Positions 44,402-52,433 of a stretch of DNA of 64,000 bases are shown here, one piece after another. This DNA comes from an uncultured Sutterella sp. (GTDB lineage: Bacteria > Pseudomonadota > Gammaproteobacteria > Burkholderiales > Burkholderiaceae_F). The notes below the pieces were generated by a model that worked only from the letters and a program-made list of their open reading frames with translations, did not search any database and had not been told where the DNA came from. Position 1 is the stretch's first letter. Each line of letters begins with the position of its first letter. The stretch spans positions 1 through 64,000 of the forward strand of contig CATVXH010000011.1 in the NCBI GenBank assembly GCA_958347955.1, given 5' to 3'. A program made the translations under genes and the position numbers.

Positions 44402-47146
44402 ATGTTAATACCCCCCCCTACACACAACCAAGTTGTTTATCAGCATTATTTAAAGAAGTCCTGCTTTGCTCTCAGCCCTTTAGCAATAAGTTTAATGTTG
44501 GTGTCGTTTCAGGCAGTTGCCGCTTACACAGTTAATGACGATGGCACAGTGCTTACTGGAGATAGCAGTTTACAGGAGCGTGATAAAGCCTATGAAGATT
44601 TGTCTAAATTTAAAGAAGTTCGTGTCGATGTTAACGGAAAACCGGCTTACAACGCTTATTCGAATCGAATTGATGCATCAGGCACGGATTTTTATCTTAC
44701 TGTGAACTCCACTGACGGAGCTGGCAACCACGATGCAATCAAATTAAATAACCATGGACCGTGGATGAATGTCAAAGATTTGTATATTACAGTAACGGCA
44801 TATAAATCAGACGGTGTTAATGTTACTTGGGATTCTCACGATGCTGATGAAGGTAAAAATACACCTCATGTATCAGCTCGAAATGCATATATTACGATCA
44901 ATGCATTGGATGGAAATGGATACGGACTTCGTGCAAATAGCTCTAAACAAGCCACAGCAAAGTCTTATATAGATATAAATCAGGACGCCATAATTGATAT
45001 GAACAATGGCGGAACAGCAATCTTCGCAGGAATCTCTCGTTCTGATACATATTATGACGATGAACTTGATGAGGGAGAGAGTGAAAAACGTTGTCTCATA
45101 GGGAATCTTTTCTGTAGAACATACACAGGTTCCGGTTATGCAGCAGAGGTTAGTGTCTCAGGTGATACACGAATTACGCTTGGTAAAAATGGGTTTGCTG
45201 GAACAATTTCATCCTTTCAGGATGCGAGTTTGTATGCTAGATATCAGGGGACAATACACGTTAATAATTTGATCATTCAGTCTTATGGCAGTGGGAGACG
45301 TGATGTATACGGGATTCTTGCTGGTGAAAGAAGTAAAAATGAAAATAAGCAACATTATCAACCTAACGTTATCGTTGACGGCAATGTTGATATAGACATG
45401 ACATTGGGTGAAAAAGGCAGGGGAGAAATATATGCACTGAAAGCGATCGAAGGAGATATTTCGGTCAATAAAGAATGGCATGCCGACTATGTCAGGATTA
45501 AAGGCAATATCGATAATGAGGACGGTAAAATTGAAGTCAATTTTGCTAACAGCAGTTCAAATTTAATAGGGGCGGCCACTTCAGGCGATCACGCCACAAC
45601 GAGCTTCTCATTTAAAGATGGCGCGAGTTGGATCATTTCTGGAAATTCTAATATATCGGAACTATCCCTTGATAATGGTAATATTTCTTTCGATAAAGCT
45701 CTTGTATATGGTTCAAATGCACAAACTAAGACGGATAATTCCGAGTATTGGAAACTGTCGACAGGTTCACTAACAGGTTCGGGAACCATAACCAGTCGGG
45801 TTGATTTGGCGCTCGACACTAGTAGTACATTGGCAAATGATCAAATAGAAGCTGATACCGTGAACGGAACATTCACCGGCAGAATTGTTTTTAATGGTGT
45901 TGCTCCGTCATTGAGTAAACTCTATACCTCTAATTGGCTTTTCAGTCAGGGCGATGGTTCAATGACAATTCATGATCCGACAGGTGGTAATAGTTACTCA
46001 GCCAATGGTTCGATTGTTTCGTGGTCTTTGAAATTTGTGCCGGAGAGTATAGACATTTCTTCTCTTACTAAAGAAGAATTGGAAAACTTAGGTAACACTG
46101 GTCAAGGCAATGGTAAATGGTATCTGGTGCAAACGGGAGTTGAGCTAGAAAAGCCCGACCTTCCACCGGAAGTGGCACAAATTGAGAATTTAGGTTCAAG
46201 TGTTGCTCAGGCTGTCGGTTGGTTATCCGAGAAGAATGATCTGCGTCGCCGATTGGGTGAAGTTCGTTATGGTACTCGAACAGGTGCTTGGGTTAAAGCC
46301 TTTAATCGACAAGACAGGGCTCAAGGATTCCGTTATAGCGGCTTTAAACAAGAGTCTAGTGGTATTCACGTTGGTTATGACACTTTGATCTCACAAACAG
46401 ACTCTTACGATTGGATCGTTGGAGCTACGCTTCGATATGCACATTCAACCCAAGAAGGTCTTGAGACAGCATATGGCGGCGATGGCCGACTTGATGAATA
46501 CTCCGCTAAGGTATACGCATCCTGGATTCACAACAATGGCTCCTATTTAGATTTGATCGCTCAAGTTGGGTATTACAATCAAGAAATTATTGGTACAAAT
46601 AACGAGTCAACAGGTTCATTTGATGCAAATTACCATAACATTGGCTACGGTATGTCTGCTGAAGTTGGGCATATGTTCACTCTATGGGATTCTGGTAAAG
46701 GGCACTGGATCGATCACGTATTCTTTGAACCAGAATTGGAATTGTCATATTTCTATGTTAAAGGGGAAAGCTTTAAAACGTCGACAGGTTTGAAGGTTGA
46801 TCAAGGCAATGCAGATTTTTTAACGGGTAGACTGGGTTTTGTTTTAGGAAAGAAAGTTAATTATGGTTCGAGCGAGGATTTCCGTAAACGCTGGTATCAA
46901 GTTGGTCTTATTGGAGGTATAAATCACGAATTCCTTGGAGATCAAACAATTCGATTTACTGGCATTGATGGAGGTTCGGCAAAAGTTAAAGGGCATGGTC
47001 TAGGGGGAACTTCTTTCTATTACGGCATCACTGCAGATTGGCAAGTCAGTGACAATTTGCGTGTTTATGGGGAGCTAGATCGAGAAGAAGGGGAGCATTA
47101 CACAAAGGACTATGGTGTTAATATTGGTTTGAAATACGCTTTCTAA
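44402..47146 (+). CDS. Type V autotransporter, translationally phase-variable (AT3)
   Basis: A 914-residue autotransporter. ATG 44402 follows AGGAG (44393 region) and is directly followed by a run of eight C (44411-44418), encoding MLIPPPT. The signal peptide comes after it (SPLAISLMLVSFQAVAA), then an Asn/Asp/Gly-rich passenger, and a C-terminal barrel from about residue 600 (VAQAVGWLSEKNDLRRRLGE) ending NIGLKYAF. At eight C the frame is open. Seven C would give a stop after about 17 codons and nine C a stop after about 45, so slippage turns the protein off. AT-rich compared with AT1/AT2 barrels. An in-frame ATG 14 codons earlier (44360) would be equally affected by the tract. Confidence 0.88.
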   Translation: MLIPPPTHNQVVYQHYLKKSCFALSPLAISLMLVSFQAVAAYTVNDDGTVLTGDSSLQERDKAYEDLSKFKEVRVDVNGKPAYNAYSNRIDASGTDFYLTVNSTDGAGNHDAIKLNNHGPWMNVKDLYITVTAYKSDGVNVTWDSHDADEGKNTPHVSARNAYITINALDGNGYGLRANSSKQATAKSYIDINQDAIIDMNNGGTAIFAGISRSDTYYDDELDEGESEKRCLIGNLFCRTYTGSGYAAEVSVSGDTRITLGKNGFAGTISSFQDASLYARYQGTIHVNNLIIQSYGSGRRDVYGILAGERSKNENKQHYQPNVIVDGNVDIDMTLGEKGRGEIYALKAIEGDISVNKEWHADYVRIKGNIDNEDGKIEVNFANSSSNLIGAATSGDHATTSFSFKDGASWIISGNSNISELSLDNGNISFDKALVYGSNAQTKTDNSEYWKLSTGSLTGSGTITSRVDLALDTSSTLANDQIEADTVNGTFTGRIVFNGVAPSLSKLYTSNWLFSQGDGSMTIHDPTGGNSYSANGSIVSWSLKFVPESIDISSLTKEELENLGNTGQGNGKWYLVQTGVELEKPDLPPEVAQIENLGSSVAQAVGWLSEKNDLRRRLGEVRYGTRTGAWVKAFNRQDRAQGFRYSGFKQESSGIHVGYDTLISQTDSYDWIVGATLRYAHSTQEGLETAYGGDGRLDEYSAKVYASWIHNNGSYLDLIAQVGYYNQEIIGTNNESTGSFDANYHNIGYGMSAEVGHMFTLWDSGKGHWIDHVFFEPELELSYFYVKGESFKTSTGLKVDQGNADFLTGRLGFVLGKKVNYGSSEDFRKRWYQVGLIGGINHEFLGDQTIRFTGIDGGSAKVKGHGLGGTSFYYGITADWQVSDNLRVYGELDREEGEHYTKDYGVNIGLKYAF
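44411..44418 (+). repeat. 8-C tract inside the AT3 start region
   Basis: Homopolymer in codons 4-6 of AT3, within coding sequence and before the signal peptide, the classical position for on/off frameshift switching. Confidence 0.8.
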
Positions 47147-47196
47147 TGTGCATATTCTTTGTTGTAGCTCAGAAAGAAAAAACATAATGACAGCTT

Positions 47197-47225
47197 AGCG
47201 GTGAAATTGATTCAATTTCACCGCT
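47197..47225 (+). terminator. Terminator after AT3
   Basis: Perfect 13-bp stem AGCGGTGAAATTG (47197-47209) with CAATTTCACCGCT (47213-47225), loop of three bases, then TTAGTT. The T run is poor, but the stem is very strong. Confidence 0.7.
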
Positions 47226-47416
47226 TTAGTTAATGCGCGTAGTAGGGCACAACGTTGATATTGAAGATAATGATTTCAAAGTTCGGGAGCCTTTGCCTGG
47301 CAGAAGAGAATGGAATGCCTTATCACAAATAGTCTAGGTTTGTTAAAAGCACTTTGTTCTAATTTCTTCGCATTCTGTGCTAGATTGATGTGGAAAAATT
47401 TTTTAGAGGCCAATTC

Positions 47417-48559
47417 ATGCTGAACTTTAATTACTGCAACCCTACCCGCATTCTTTTCGGTCGCGATGAGCATAAGAAATTGGGTGAGGCTCTCAAAAAA
47501 GAAAATATCGGCAAAGTGCTGATTGTGTACGGTGGGGGTAGCGCGCTCAGAAACGGTACGGTGTCCGCTGTTCAGTCATCTTTGGAAGACGTGGGTATTG
47601 AATACTTCACCATGGGCGGCGTCAGAGCCAATCCGACGCTTGACTTTGCCGCCAAAGTGAAAAAGATCGCCGTGGACTCTCAAGTGGATGCTTTGCTTGC
47701 CATCGGCGGCGGCAGTGTCATCGACACCTGCAAGGTGGCGGCGGCCTGGGCCAAATACGATGGCGACGCTTGGGACTTTTTTACCAAAGGGGTTGCCATT
47801 GACGACGCGATTCCCGTGGCCTGCGTGTTGACGATTCCGGCTGCCGGCAGCGAACAGTCCATCCGCATGGTGATCAATCACAACGGTTTGAAACTCGGAA
47901 CGGCAAGCGAAAAAATCCGTCCGATGATTTCCGTGGTGAATCCGGAGCTGTTTTTCACATTGCCTGAAAATCAGATTGCCGCCGGTGTCGTGGACATGAT
48001 AAGTCACATTTTTGAACGTTATTTCACCAACACCGAGCACGTGGATTTTGTTTCCGGGCAAGCTGAAGCCGCCGTTCGCACGGCGATTGAAATGGGGCCC
48101 AAGTTGCTTGAAAACCCGAAAGACTATGACGCCTGGTGCCAGGTGGCCATGGTGGGCAGTTGGGCGCACAATGGCTTTTATGGTTTGGGACAGGTTGAGG
48201 ATTGGGCTTGTCACGCCATGGAGCATGAACTTTCGGCCTATGACCCGACTATCACTCACGGCGCGGGTTTGGCGGTTATCACACCTTCCTGGCTTCGTCA
48301 TGTGGCCGATGTGAATCCTGAGCGAATGAAGCGTTTCGCCCGTAATATTTTCGGGGCGCAAACCATCGAAGAGGGGATTGAAAAGTTAGAGGCCTTTTAT
48401 CGTGAAATGAAGATGCCGAGCAGATTGTGCGAGTTCGGTCTCACCTCTGAAGCTCTGAAAGCCTGCGCGCAGAGCGCTTGTGCGAGATCGGGGACAATCG
48501 GCCAATTCAAAAAATTGACCTCGGAGGATGTTTTAGCCATTTATGAGCGTGTTTTCTAA
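47417..48559 (+). CDS. Iron-containing alcohol dehydrogenase (butanol dehydrogenase-like)
   Basis: A 380-residue group III metal-dependent alcohol dehydrogenase, of the NAD(P)H-dependent BdhA/YqhD branch, reducing aldehydes to alcohols. The dinucleotide loop IGGGSVIDTCKVAA (about 95-108) and the metal ligands in VVDMISHIFERY (Asp), CHAMEHELS and THGAGLAV (His) are all present. AGAGG before ATG 47417 (MLNFNYCNPTRILFG) decides the start over the upstream in-frame GTG 47390. Could dispose of reducing equivalents or detoxify aldehydes. It stands alone ahead of the thrS leader. Confidence 0.92.
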   Translation: MLNFNYCNPTRILFGRDEHKKLGEALKKENIGKVLIVYGGGSALRNGTVSAVQSSLEDVGIEYFTMGGVRANPTLDFAAKVKKIAVDSQVDALLAIGGGSVIDTCKVAAAWAKYDGDAWDFFTKGVAIDDAIPVACVLTIPAAGSEQSIRMVINHNGLKLGTASEKIRPMISVVNPELFFTLPENQIAAGVVDMISHIFERYFTNTEHVDFVSGQAEAAVRTAIEMGPKLLENPKDYDAWCQVAMVGSWAHNGFYGLGQVEDWACHAMEHELSAYDPTITHGAGLAVITPSWLRHVADVNPERMKRFARNIFGAQTIEEGIEKLEAFYREMKMPSRLCEFGLTSEALKACAQSACARSGTIGQFKKLTSEDVLAIYERVF

Positions 48560-48581
48560 TCAACAATGCTCATGAGCGCGC

Positions 48582-48612
48582 TTTACAAAGCTCTTTTCAG
48601 AGGTCTACAATT
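48582..48612 (+). promoter_or_regulatory. Candidate thrS promoter
   Basis: TTTACA (48582-48587) and TACAAT (48607-48612), 19-bp spacer. A start near 48619 would place the leader peptide start about 20 nt into the transcript. Assigned by eye. Confidence 0.45.
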
Positions 48613-48640
48613 AACGGGTCAGTTATATAGGACTTTTCAA

Positions 48641-48685
48641 GTGATTTTAAGTTGCAATACCGCTCGAACTACAACAACTCGTTAA
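48641..48685 (+). CDS. thrS leader peptide (Thr-rich)
   Basis: A 14-codon frame from GTG 48641 to TAA 48683-48685 with an AGGA eight bases upstream (48629-48632). It reads MILSCNTARTTTTR: one Thr codon, then four consecutive Thr codons (48668-48679), immediately before a hairpin and upstream of thrS. This is the hallmark of a ribosome-mediated attenuation leader that senses charged threonyl-tRNA. No annotation tool calls such short frames. Confidence 0.68.
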   Translation: MILSCNTARTTTTR

Positions 48686-48769
48686 CAATTTGCTAACGAG
48701 CCCGCTTGTGTTGCTTGAAATCATTCAAAATTAAAAAGTGTGGCTTTTCGGTAAGCCACACTTTTTTTT
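48678..48769 (+). promoter_or_regulatory. thrS attenuator (pause hairpin, antiterminator, terminator)
   Basis: Pause hairpin: CTCGTTA (48678-48684) with TAACGAG (48694-48700), partly overlapping the Thr codons and leader stop. Terminator: AAAAGTGTGGCTT (48734-48746) with AAGCCACACTTTT (48753-48765), then a T run to 48769, ending 32 bp before thrS. GAGCC (48698-48702) in the pause hairpin can pair with GGCTT (48742-48746) of the terminator, giving a plausible, short antiterminator. Ribosome stalling at the Thr codons would free the first and favour the second. Confidence 0.65.
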
Positions 48770-48801
48770 ATAGATCATTACCGAAGAAAAGGAATAGAAA
48801 A

Positions 48802-50715
48802 ATGCTATCCGTAACGCTTCCAGACGGTTCCAAACGGGAATTTGAATCGGCTGTGTCGGTCGCCGATGTGGCCAAAAGCATCAGCACGAGTCTTGGCAAG
48901 GCTGCGATTGCCGCCCGCCTTGACGGAAAATTGGTTGACACTTCCACAGTGATTGATCACGACGCGACATTGGCCATCATCACCGATAAGGATCCCGAAG
49001 CGCTCGAAATTGTTCGCCACTCGACGGCTCACTTGATGGCTCAGGCTGTTAAGGAACTTTATCCCGATGCGCAAGTGACAATCGGTCCGGCGATTGAAAA
49101 CGGCTTTTACTATGACTTCTCTTACAAGCGTCCCTTTACGCCTGAAGACCTCACCGCGATTGAAAAGCGCATGGACGAATTGGCCGCGAAGAATATCCCG
49201 ATCGTTCGCAAGGAAATGAAGCGCGAGGAGGCGATTGCCTTTTTCTTGGGCTTGGGTGAAAAATACAAAGCCGAACTGATTGAAGCGATTCCCGAAGGCG
49301 AAACGATTTCGCTTTATGAGCAAGGCGACTTCATCGATCTTTGCCGCGGACCTCACGTGCCGAGCACGGGCAAACTCAAGGTTCACAAGCTCATGAAGGT
49401 GGCGGGCGCCTACTGGAGGGGCGACTCCAAAAATGAAATGCTGCAGCGTATCTATGGTACGGCCTGGTTGAAGAAAGACGATTTGAAAGCCTATCTGACG
49501 ATGCTCGAAGAGGCTGAAAAGCGCGACCATCGTCGTTTGGGCAAGGAGCTTGATCTTTTCCACCTGCAGGAAGAGGCCCCCGGCATGATTTTCTGGCACG
49601 CCAAGGGCTGGGCCCTGTGGCAGCAAGTCGAAAAATACATGCGCACCATCTACCAAGACAATGGTTACGATGAAGTGAAGGCTCCGCAGGTTTTGGACCG
49701 TTCTTTGTGGGAACGTTCCGGCCACTGGGCGAAGTATCGCGAAAATATGTTCACGACTGAGTCTGAAAACCGCTACTACGCCTTAAAGCCCATGAACTGC
49801 CCGGGTCATATTCAGATCTTTAACTCCGCGCTGCGCAGCTATCGTGATCTGCCGATGCGTTTGGGCGAATTCGGTCAATGCCACCGCAATGAACCGTCCG
49901 GTTCTCTGCACGGCTTGATGCGTGTGAGAGGCTTCACGCAGGATGATGGTCATATCTTCTGCACGGAAGATCAGATTCTGTCCGAATGCGAGGCGTATTC
50001 GAAGTTAGTCAAAGAGGTTTATCACACCTTCGGTTTTGACAACATTGCCTACAAGGTGGCCACGCGTCCTGAAATGCGTATCGGTGAAGATTCCGCTTGG
50101 GACAAGGCCGAGGCCGCGTTGATGAAGAGCTTGGATGATTTGGGACTTGAGTACGAGATTCTGCCAGGCGAAGGCGCTTTCTATGGTCCTAAGATCGAGT
50201 ACCATCTCAAAGATTGCCTGGGCCGTTCTTGGCAGTGCGGCACGATTCAGGTCGACTTCCAAATGCCGGGTCGTTTAGGCGCCGAGTACGTGGCCGAAGA
50301 CAATTCGAGAAAAGTGCCTGTGATGCTGCACCGCGCCATCATCGGTTCTTTGGAACGTTGGATCGGCATGTTGATTGAACACTACGCAGGCGCCATGCCC
50401 GTGTGGCTTTCGCCGGTTCAGGTGGCTATTGCCAACATTACCGAACACCAAGCCGGTTATGTGGATGAGATTGCCGCCAAGATGAAGGCCGCGGAACTTC
50501 GCGTGCAAAAAGACGTGCGCAACGAAAAGATCAACTACAAGATCCGCGAATTGAGCTTGCAAAAGCTCCCGTACATCGTTGTGGTGGGTGACAAGGAAAT
50601 GGAAGCCGGCACGGTGGCCGTTCGCGCCCGCGGCGGCAAGGACCTTGGCGTGATGAAGGTCGAAGACTTTATCGCGCGTGTGGTTGAAGAAAACGATAAA
50701 AAGGTTAACGGCTAA
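48802..50715 (+). CDS. thrS: Threonyl-tRNA synthetase
   Basis: Charges tRNA-Thr in the cytoplasm. The 637-residue protein has the full class II layout: TGS domain (1-60), editing domain with HSTAHLMAQAV (about 73-83) and DLCRGPHVPST near 180, catalytic core with zinc ligands Cys333 (MNCPGH), His near 384 and His near 510, then the anticodon-binding domain to the end. Start ATG 48802 is preceded by AAGGAA; the open frame upstream runs through the terminator and is not real. Expression is probably controlled by threonine attenuation in the leader. Confidence 0.97.
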   Translation: MLSVTLPDGSKREFESAVSVADVAKSISTSLGKAAIAARLDGKLVDTSTVIDHDATLAIITDKDPEALEIVRHSTAHLMAQAVKELYPDAQVTIGPAIENGFYYDFSYKRPFTPEDLTAIEKRMDELAAKNIPIVRKEMKREEAIAFFLGLGEKYKAELIEAIPEGETISLYEQGDFIDLCRGPHVPSTGKLKVHKLMKVAGAYWRGDSKNEMLQRIYGTAWLKKDDLKAYLTMLEEAEKRDHRRLGKELDLFHLQEEAPGMIFWHAKGWALWQQVEKYMRTIYQDNGYDEVKAPQVLDRSLWERSGHWAKYRENMFTTESENRYYALKPMNCPGHIQIFNSALRSYRDLPMRLGEFGQCHRNEPSGSLHGLMRVRGFTQDDGHIFCTEDQILSECEAYSKLVKEVYHTFGFDNIAYKVATRPEMRIGEDSAWDKAEAALMKSLDDLGLEYEILPGEGAFYGPKIEYHLKDCLGRSWQCGTIQVDFQMPGRLGAEYVAEDNSRKVPVMLHRAIIGSLERWIGMLIEHYAGAMPVWLSPVQVAIANITEHQAGYVDEIAAKMKAAELRVQKDVRNEKINYKIRELSLQKLPYIVVVGDKEMEAGTVAVRARGGKDLGVMKVEDFIARVVEENDKKVNG

Positions 50716-50741
50716 TGCGCTCAGCTAATCTTTAAAACACG

Positions 50742-50778
50742 CCCGGCGGCTAAAATAGATTGGCCGCCGGGATTTTTT
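50742..50778 (+). terminator. Terminator after thrS
   Basis: CCCGGCGGC (50742-50750) pairs with GCCGCCGGG (50763-50771), followed by ATTTTTT. It separates thrS from infC, so infC needs its own promoter or readthrough. Confidence 0.9.
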
Positions 50779-50906
50779 GTTTTAAAGGTGCCAGATTGTG
50801 TTGTTTTTTGTGAGCAAAACTCCCAAAAATCAAGGAAAAAGTGGTAAAGTGAGCGCTCGCGCTGTCATGCGTGATGAGATAAAGTTGAGTATTTAGGAGA
50901 ACGATC

Positions 50907-51428
50907 ATAGCTCAAGAACGTACGCACCGAATCAATCGTGAGATTCGAGTGCCTGAAATTCGTCTGACGGGTGTCGACGGCACCCAAATCGGTATTGTGC
51001 GCACCTCCGAAGCTTTGGCCATGGCCGAAGAGGCCGGAGTGGATTTGGTGGAAGTGGCTGCCAAGGCCAACCCTCCTGTGTGTCGCTTGATGGATTACGG
51101 CAAGTTCCGCTATCAGGAACAAAAGCGCCAACAGGAAATGAAGGCCAAGCAAAAGGTCATCCAGGTCAAGGAAGTGAAATTCCGTCCTGCCACCGACGAA
51201 AATGACTATCAAACGAAGCTTCGCGCCCTCATCCGTTTCTTGGGTGACGGCAATAAGGCTAAGGTGACGCTTCGTTACCGCGGTCGCGAAATGGCCCATC
51301 AGGATTTAGGCCAGGATGTGTTCACGCGAATCCGCGAAGATCTGGCTGAAATCGCTCAAGTGGAGCAATTCCCGAAACTTGAGGGACGCCAGATGATTAT
51401 GGTACTTGCGCCTAAGCGTAAAAAGTAA
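50907..51428 (+). CDS. infC: Translation initiation factor IF-3 with AUA start
   Basis: Binds the 30S subunit and proofreads initiator tRNA and start codon. Sequence continues in frame upstream of GTG 50949: AQERTHRINREIRVPEIRL, the typical IF-3 N-terminus, and the only fitting start is ATA 50907-50909 with AGGAG at 50895-50899, seven bases before it. IF-3 rejects non-AUG starts, so this allows autoregulation, as with AUU in E. coli infC. 173 residues; N-domain with GVDLVEVAAKANPPVCRLMD, C-domain with KVTLRYRGREMAHQDLG. First of infC-rpmI-rplT. Confidence 0.93.
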   Translation: MAQERTHRINREIRVPEIRLTGVDGTQIGIVRTSEALAMAEEAGVDLVEVAAKANPPVCRLMDYGKFRYQEQKRQQEMKAKQKVIQVKEVKFRPATDENDYQTKLRALIRFLGDGNKAKVTLRYRGREMAHQDLGQDVFTRIREDLAEIAQVEQFPKLEGRQMIMVLAPKRKK

Positions 51429-51446
51429 TAAAATCCGCAATTTTGG

Positions 51447-51518
51447 AACCGAGCCATTCTTTTTAGAGTCCCTCGAGGCCTCGTTTTTTGTCTCGATAAG
51501 GTGAAATGGGGCTCGGTT
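51447..51518 (+). promoter_or_regulatory. Long-range stem in the rpmI leader
   Basis: AACCGAGCC (51447-51455) is complementary to GGCTCGGTT (51510-51518). The enclosed stretch holds a GAGGCCTC palindrome followed by TTTTTT, resembling an attenuator. In E. coli L20 represses rpmI-rplT by binding a long-range structure here; this could be an analogue. Confidence 0.45.
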
Positions 51519-51604
51519 GATAACAAGTGAGATCCGGCCGACAAGTCTTGCGCGGGGTGCGTAAGCGCCGGTGATCATCTAATAACAAAAGGAAATCGGT
51601 CAAA

Positions 51605-51802
51605 ATGCCGAAGATGAAAACGAAGAAGGCTGCCTCCAAGCGCTTTAAGGTGCGTTCCGGCGGCTCCATTAAACGTGCTCACGCCACCAAGCGTCACATT
51701 CTTTCCCATCGTACGACGAAGAACAAGCGTCATTTGCGCGGAATGGTCACCATTCACGACTCTGACAGCAAGTCCATCCATCGTATGTTGCCCTACGCTT
51801 AA
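51605..51802 (+). CDS. rpmI: 50S ribosomal protein L35
   Basis: A basic 65-residue ribosomal protein of standard length. It begins MPKMKTKKAASKRFKVRSGG, the L35 signature, with RHLRG near residue 43. AAAAGGAAATCGG provides the ribosome-binding site. It is 16 bp before rplT and belongs to the infC-rpmI-rplT cluster. Confidence 0.97.
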   Translation: MPKMKTKKAASKRFKVRSGGSIKRAHATKRHILSHRTTKNKRHLRGMVTIHDSDSKSIHRMLPYA

Positions 51803-51818
51803 TTAACAGGAGAGAAAG

Positions 51819-52169
51819 ATGCCCAGAGTAAAACGTGGTGTAACCGCTCGTGCTCGTCATAAGAAGATCTTGAAGCTCTCCAAGGGTTTCATCCTTCGTC
51901 GCAACAATGTTTTCCGCGTTGCCAAGCAAGCGGTGATGAAGGCCGGTCAATACGCTTATCGTGACCGCCGCAACAAGAAGCGCGTGTTCCGTCGCTTGTG
52001 GATCGCTCGTATCAATGCCGGCGCTCGCGCCAACGGCATGACCTACAGCGTGTTCATGAACGGCTTGAAGAAGGCTAACATCGCTTTGGACCGCAAGGTT
52101 CTTTCCGATATGGCTATCTTCGACAAGGCCGGCTTTGCCAGCCTCGTGGAAAAGGTGAAAAGCCTCTAA
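51819..52169 (+). CDS. rplT: 50S ribosomal protein L20
   Basis: A 116-residue 23S rRNA-binding assembly protein. It starts MPRVKRGVTARARHKKILK and contains AYRDRRNKKRVFRRLWIARI near 42-61, both diagnostic. It is preceded by AGGAGAGAAAG. L20 is normally the repressor of its own operon, fitting the structured leader upstream of rpmI. A terminator follows. Confidence 0.97.
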   Translation: MPRVKRGVTARARHKKILKLSKGFILRRNNVFRVAKQAVMKAGQYAYRDRRNKKRVFRRLWIARINAGARANGMTYSVFMNGLKKANIALDRKVLSDMAIFDKAGFASLVEKVKSL

Positions 52170-52195
52170 TTCGTTCTGAAACGAATATTGTTAAA

Positions 52196-52231
52196 AAGAG
52201 CCGCAAGCCTTTGAGCTTTCGGCTCTTTTTT
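52196..52231 (+). terminator. Terminator after rplT
   Basis: AAGAGCCG (52196-52203) pairs with CGGCTCTT (52220-52227), with an inner AAGC/GCTT pairing, followed by TTTTTT. Confidence 0.88.
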
Positions 52232-52290
52232 AATCCGCACTTTTCTGCCCTGCTGACAATGTTCAGTGTTGTCCCCATCTTTTCCCTAAA

Positions 52291-52321
52291 TTATCCACAA
52301 CCTTGTTCACAATTTTTGTGG
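52291..52321 (+). promoter_or_regulatory. DnaA-box-like sites upstream of gltX
   Basis: A perfect TTATCCACA at 52291-52299, and a reverse near-match (TGTGGAAAA) starting near 52318, about 115-140 bp before gltX. A third weaker TGTGGAATT lies near 52371. Chance occurrence is possible. Confidence 0.35.
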
Positions 52322-52433
52322 AAAAACACACAGGATTTCGACCGCTCAATTAAATATTCAGTTCGCGTTTGTGGAATTAAAAAGAGGGATGTCTTAAAAT
52401 CGTTGAATTCTGATTTTATTTCTGTGTTGAAAA

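Noticed and set aside
44170..44535. 121-codon frame overlapping the AT3 start
   Set aside because: This is the out-of-frame reading of the AT3 5' end, useful only for predicting the nine-C outcome.
48706..48801. Upstream extension of thrS
   Set aside because: It would be read through the terminator hairpin; the SD and family alignment support ATG 48802.
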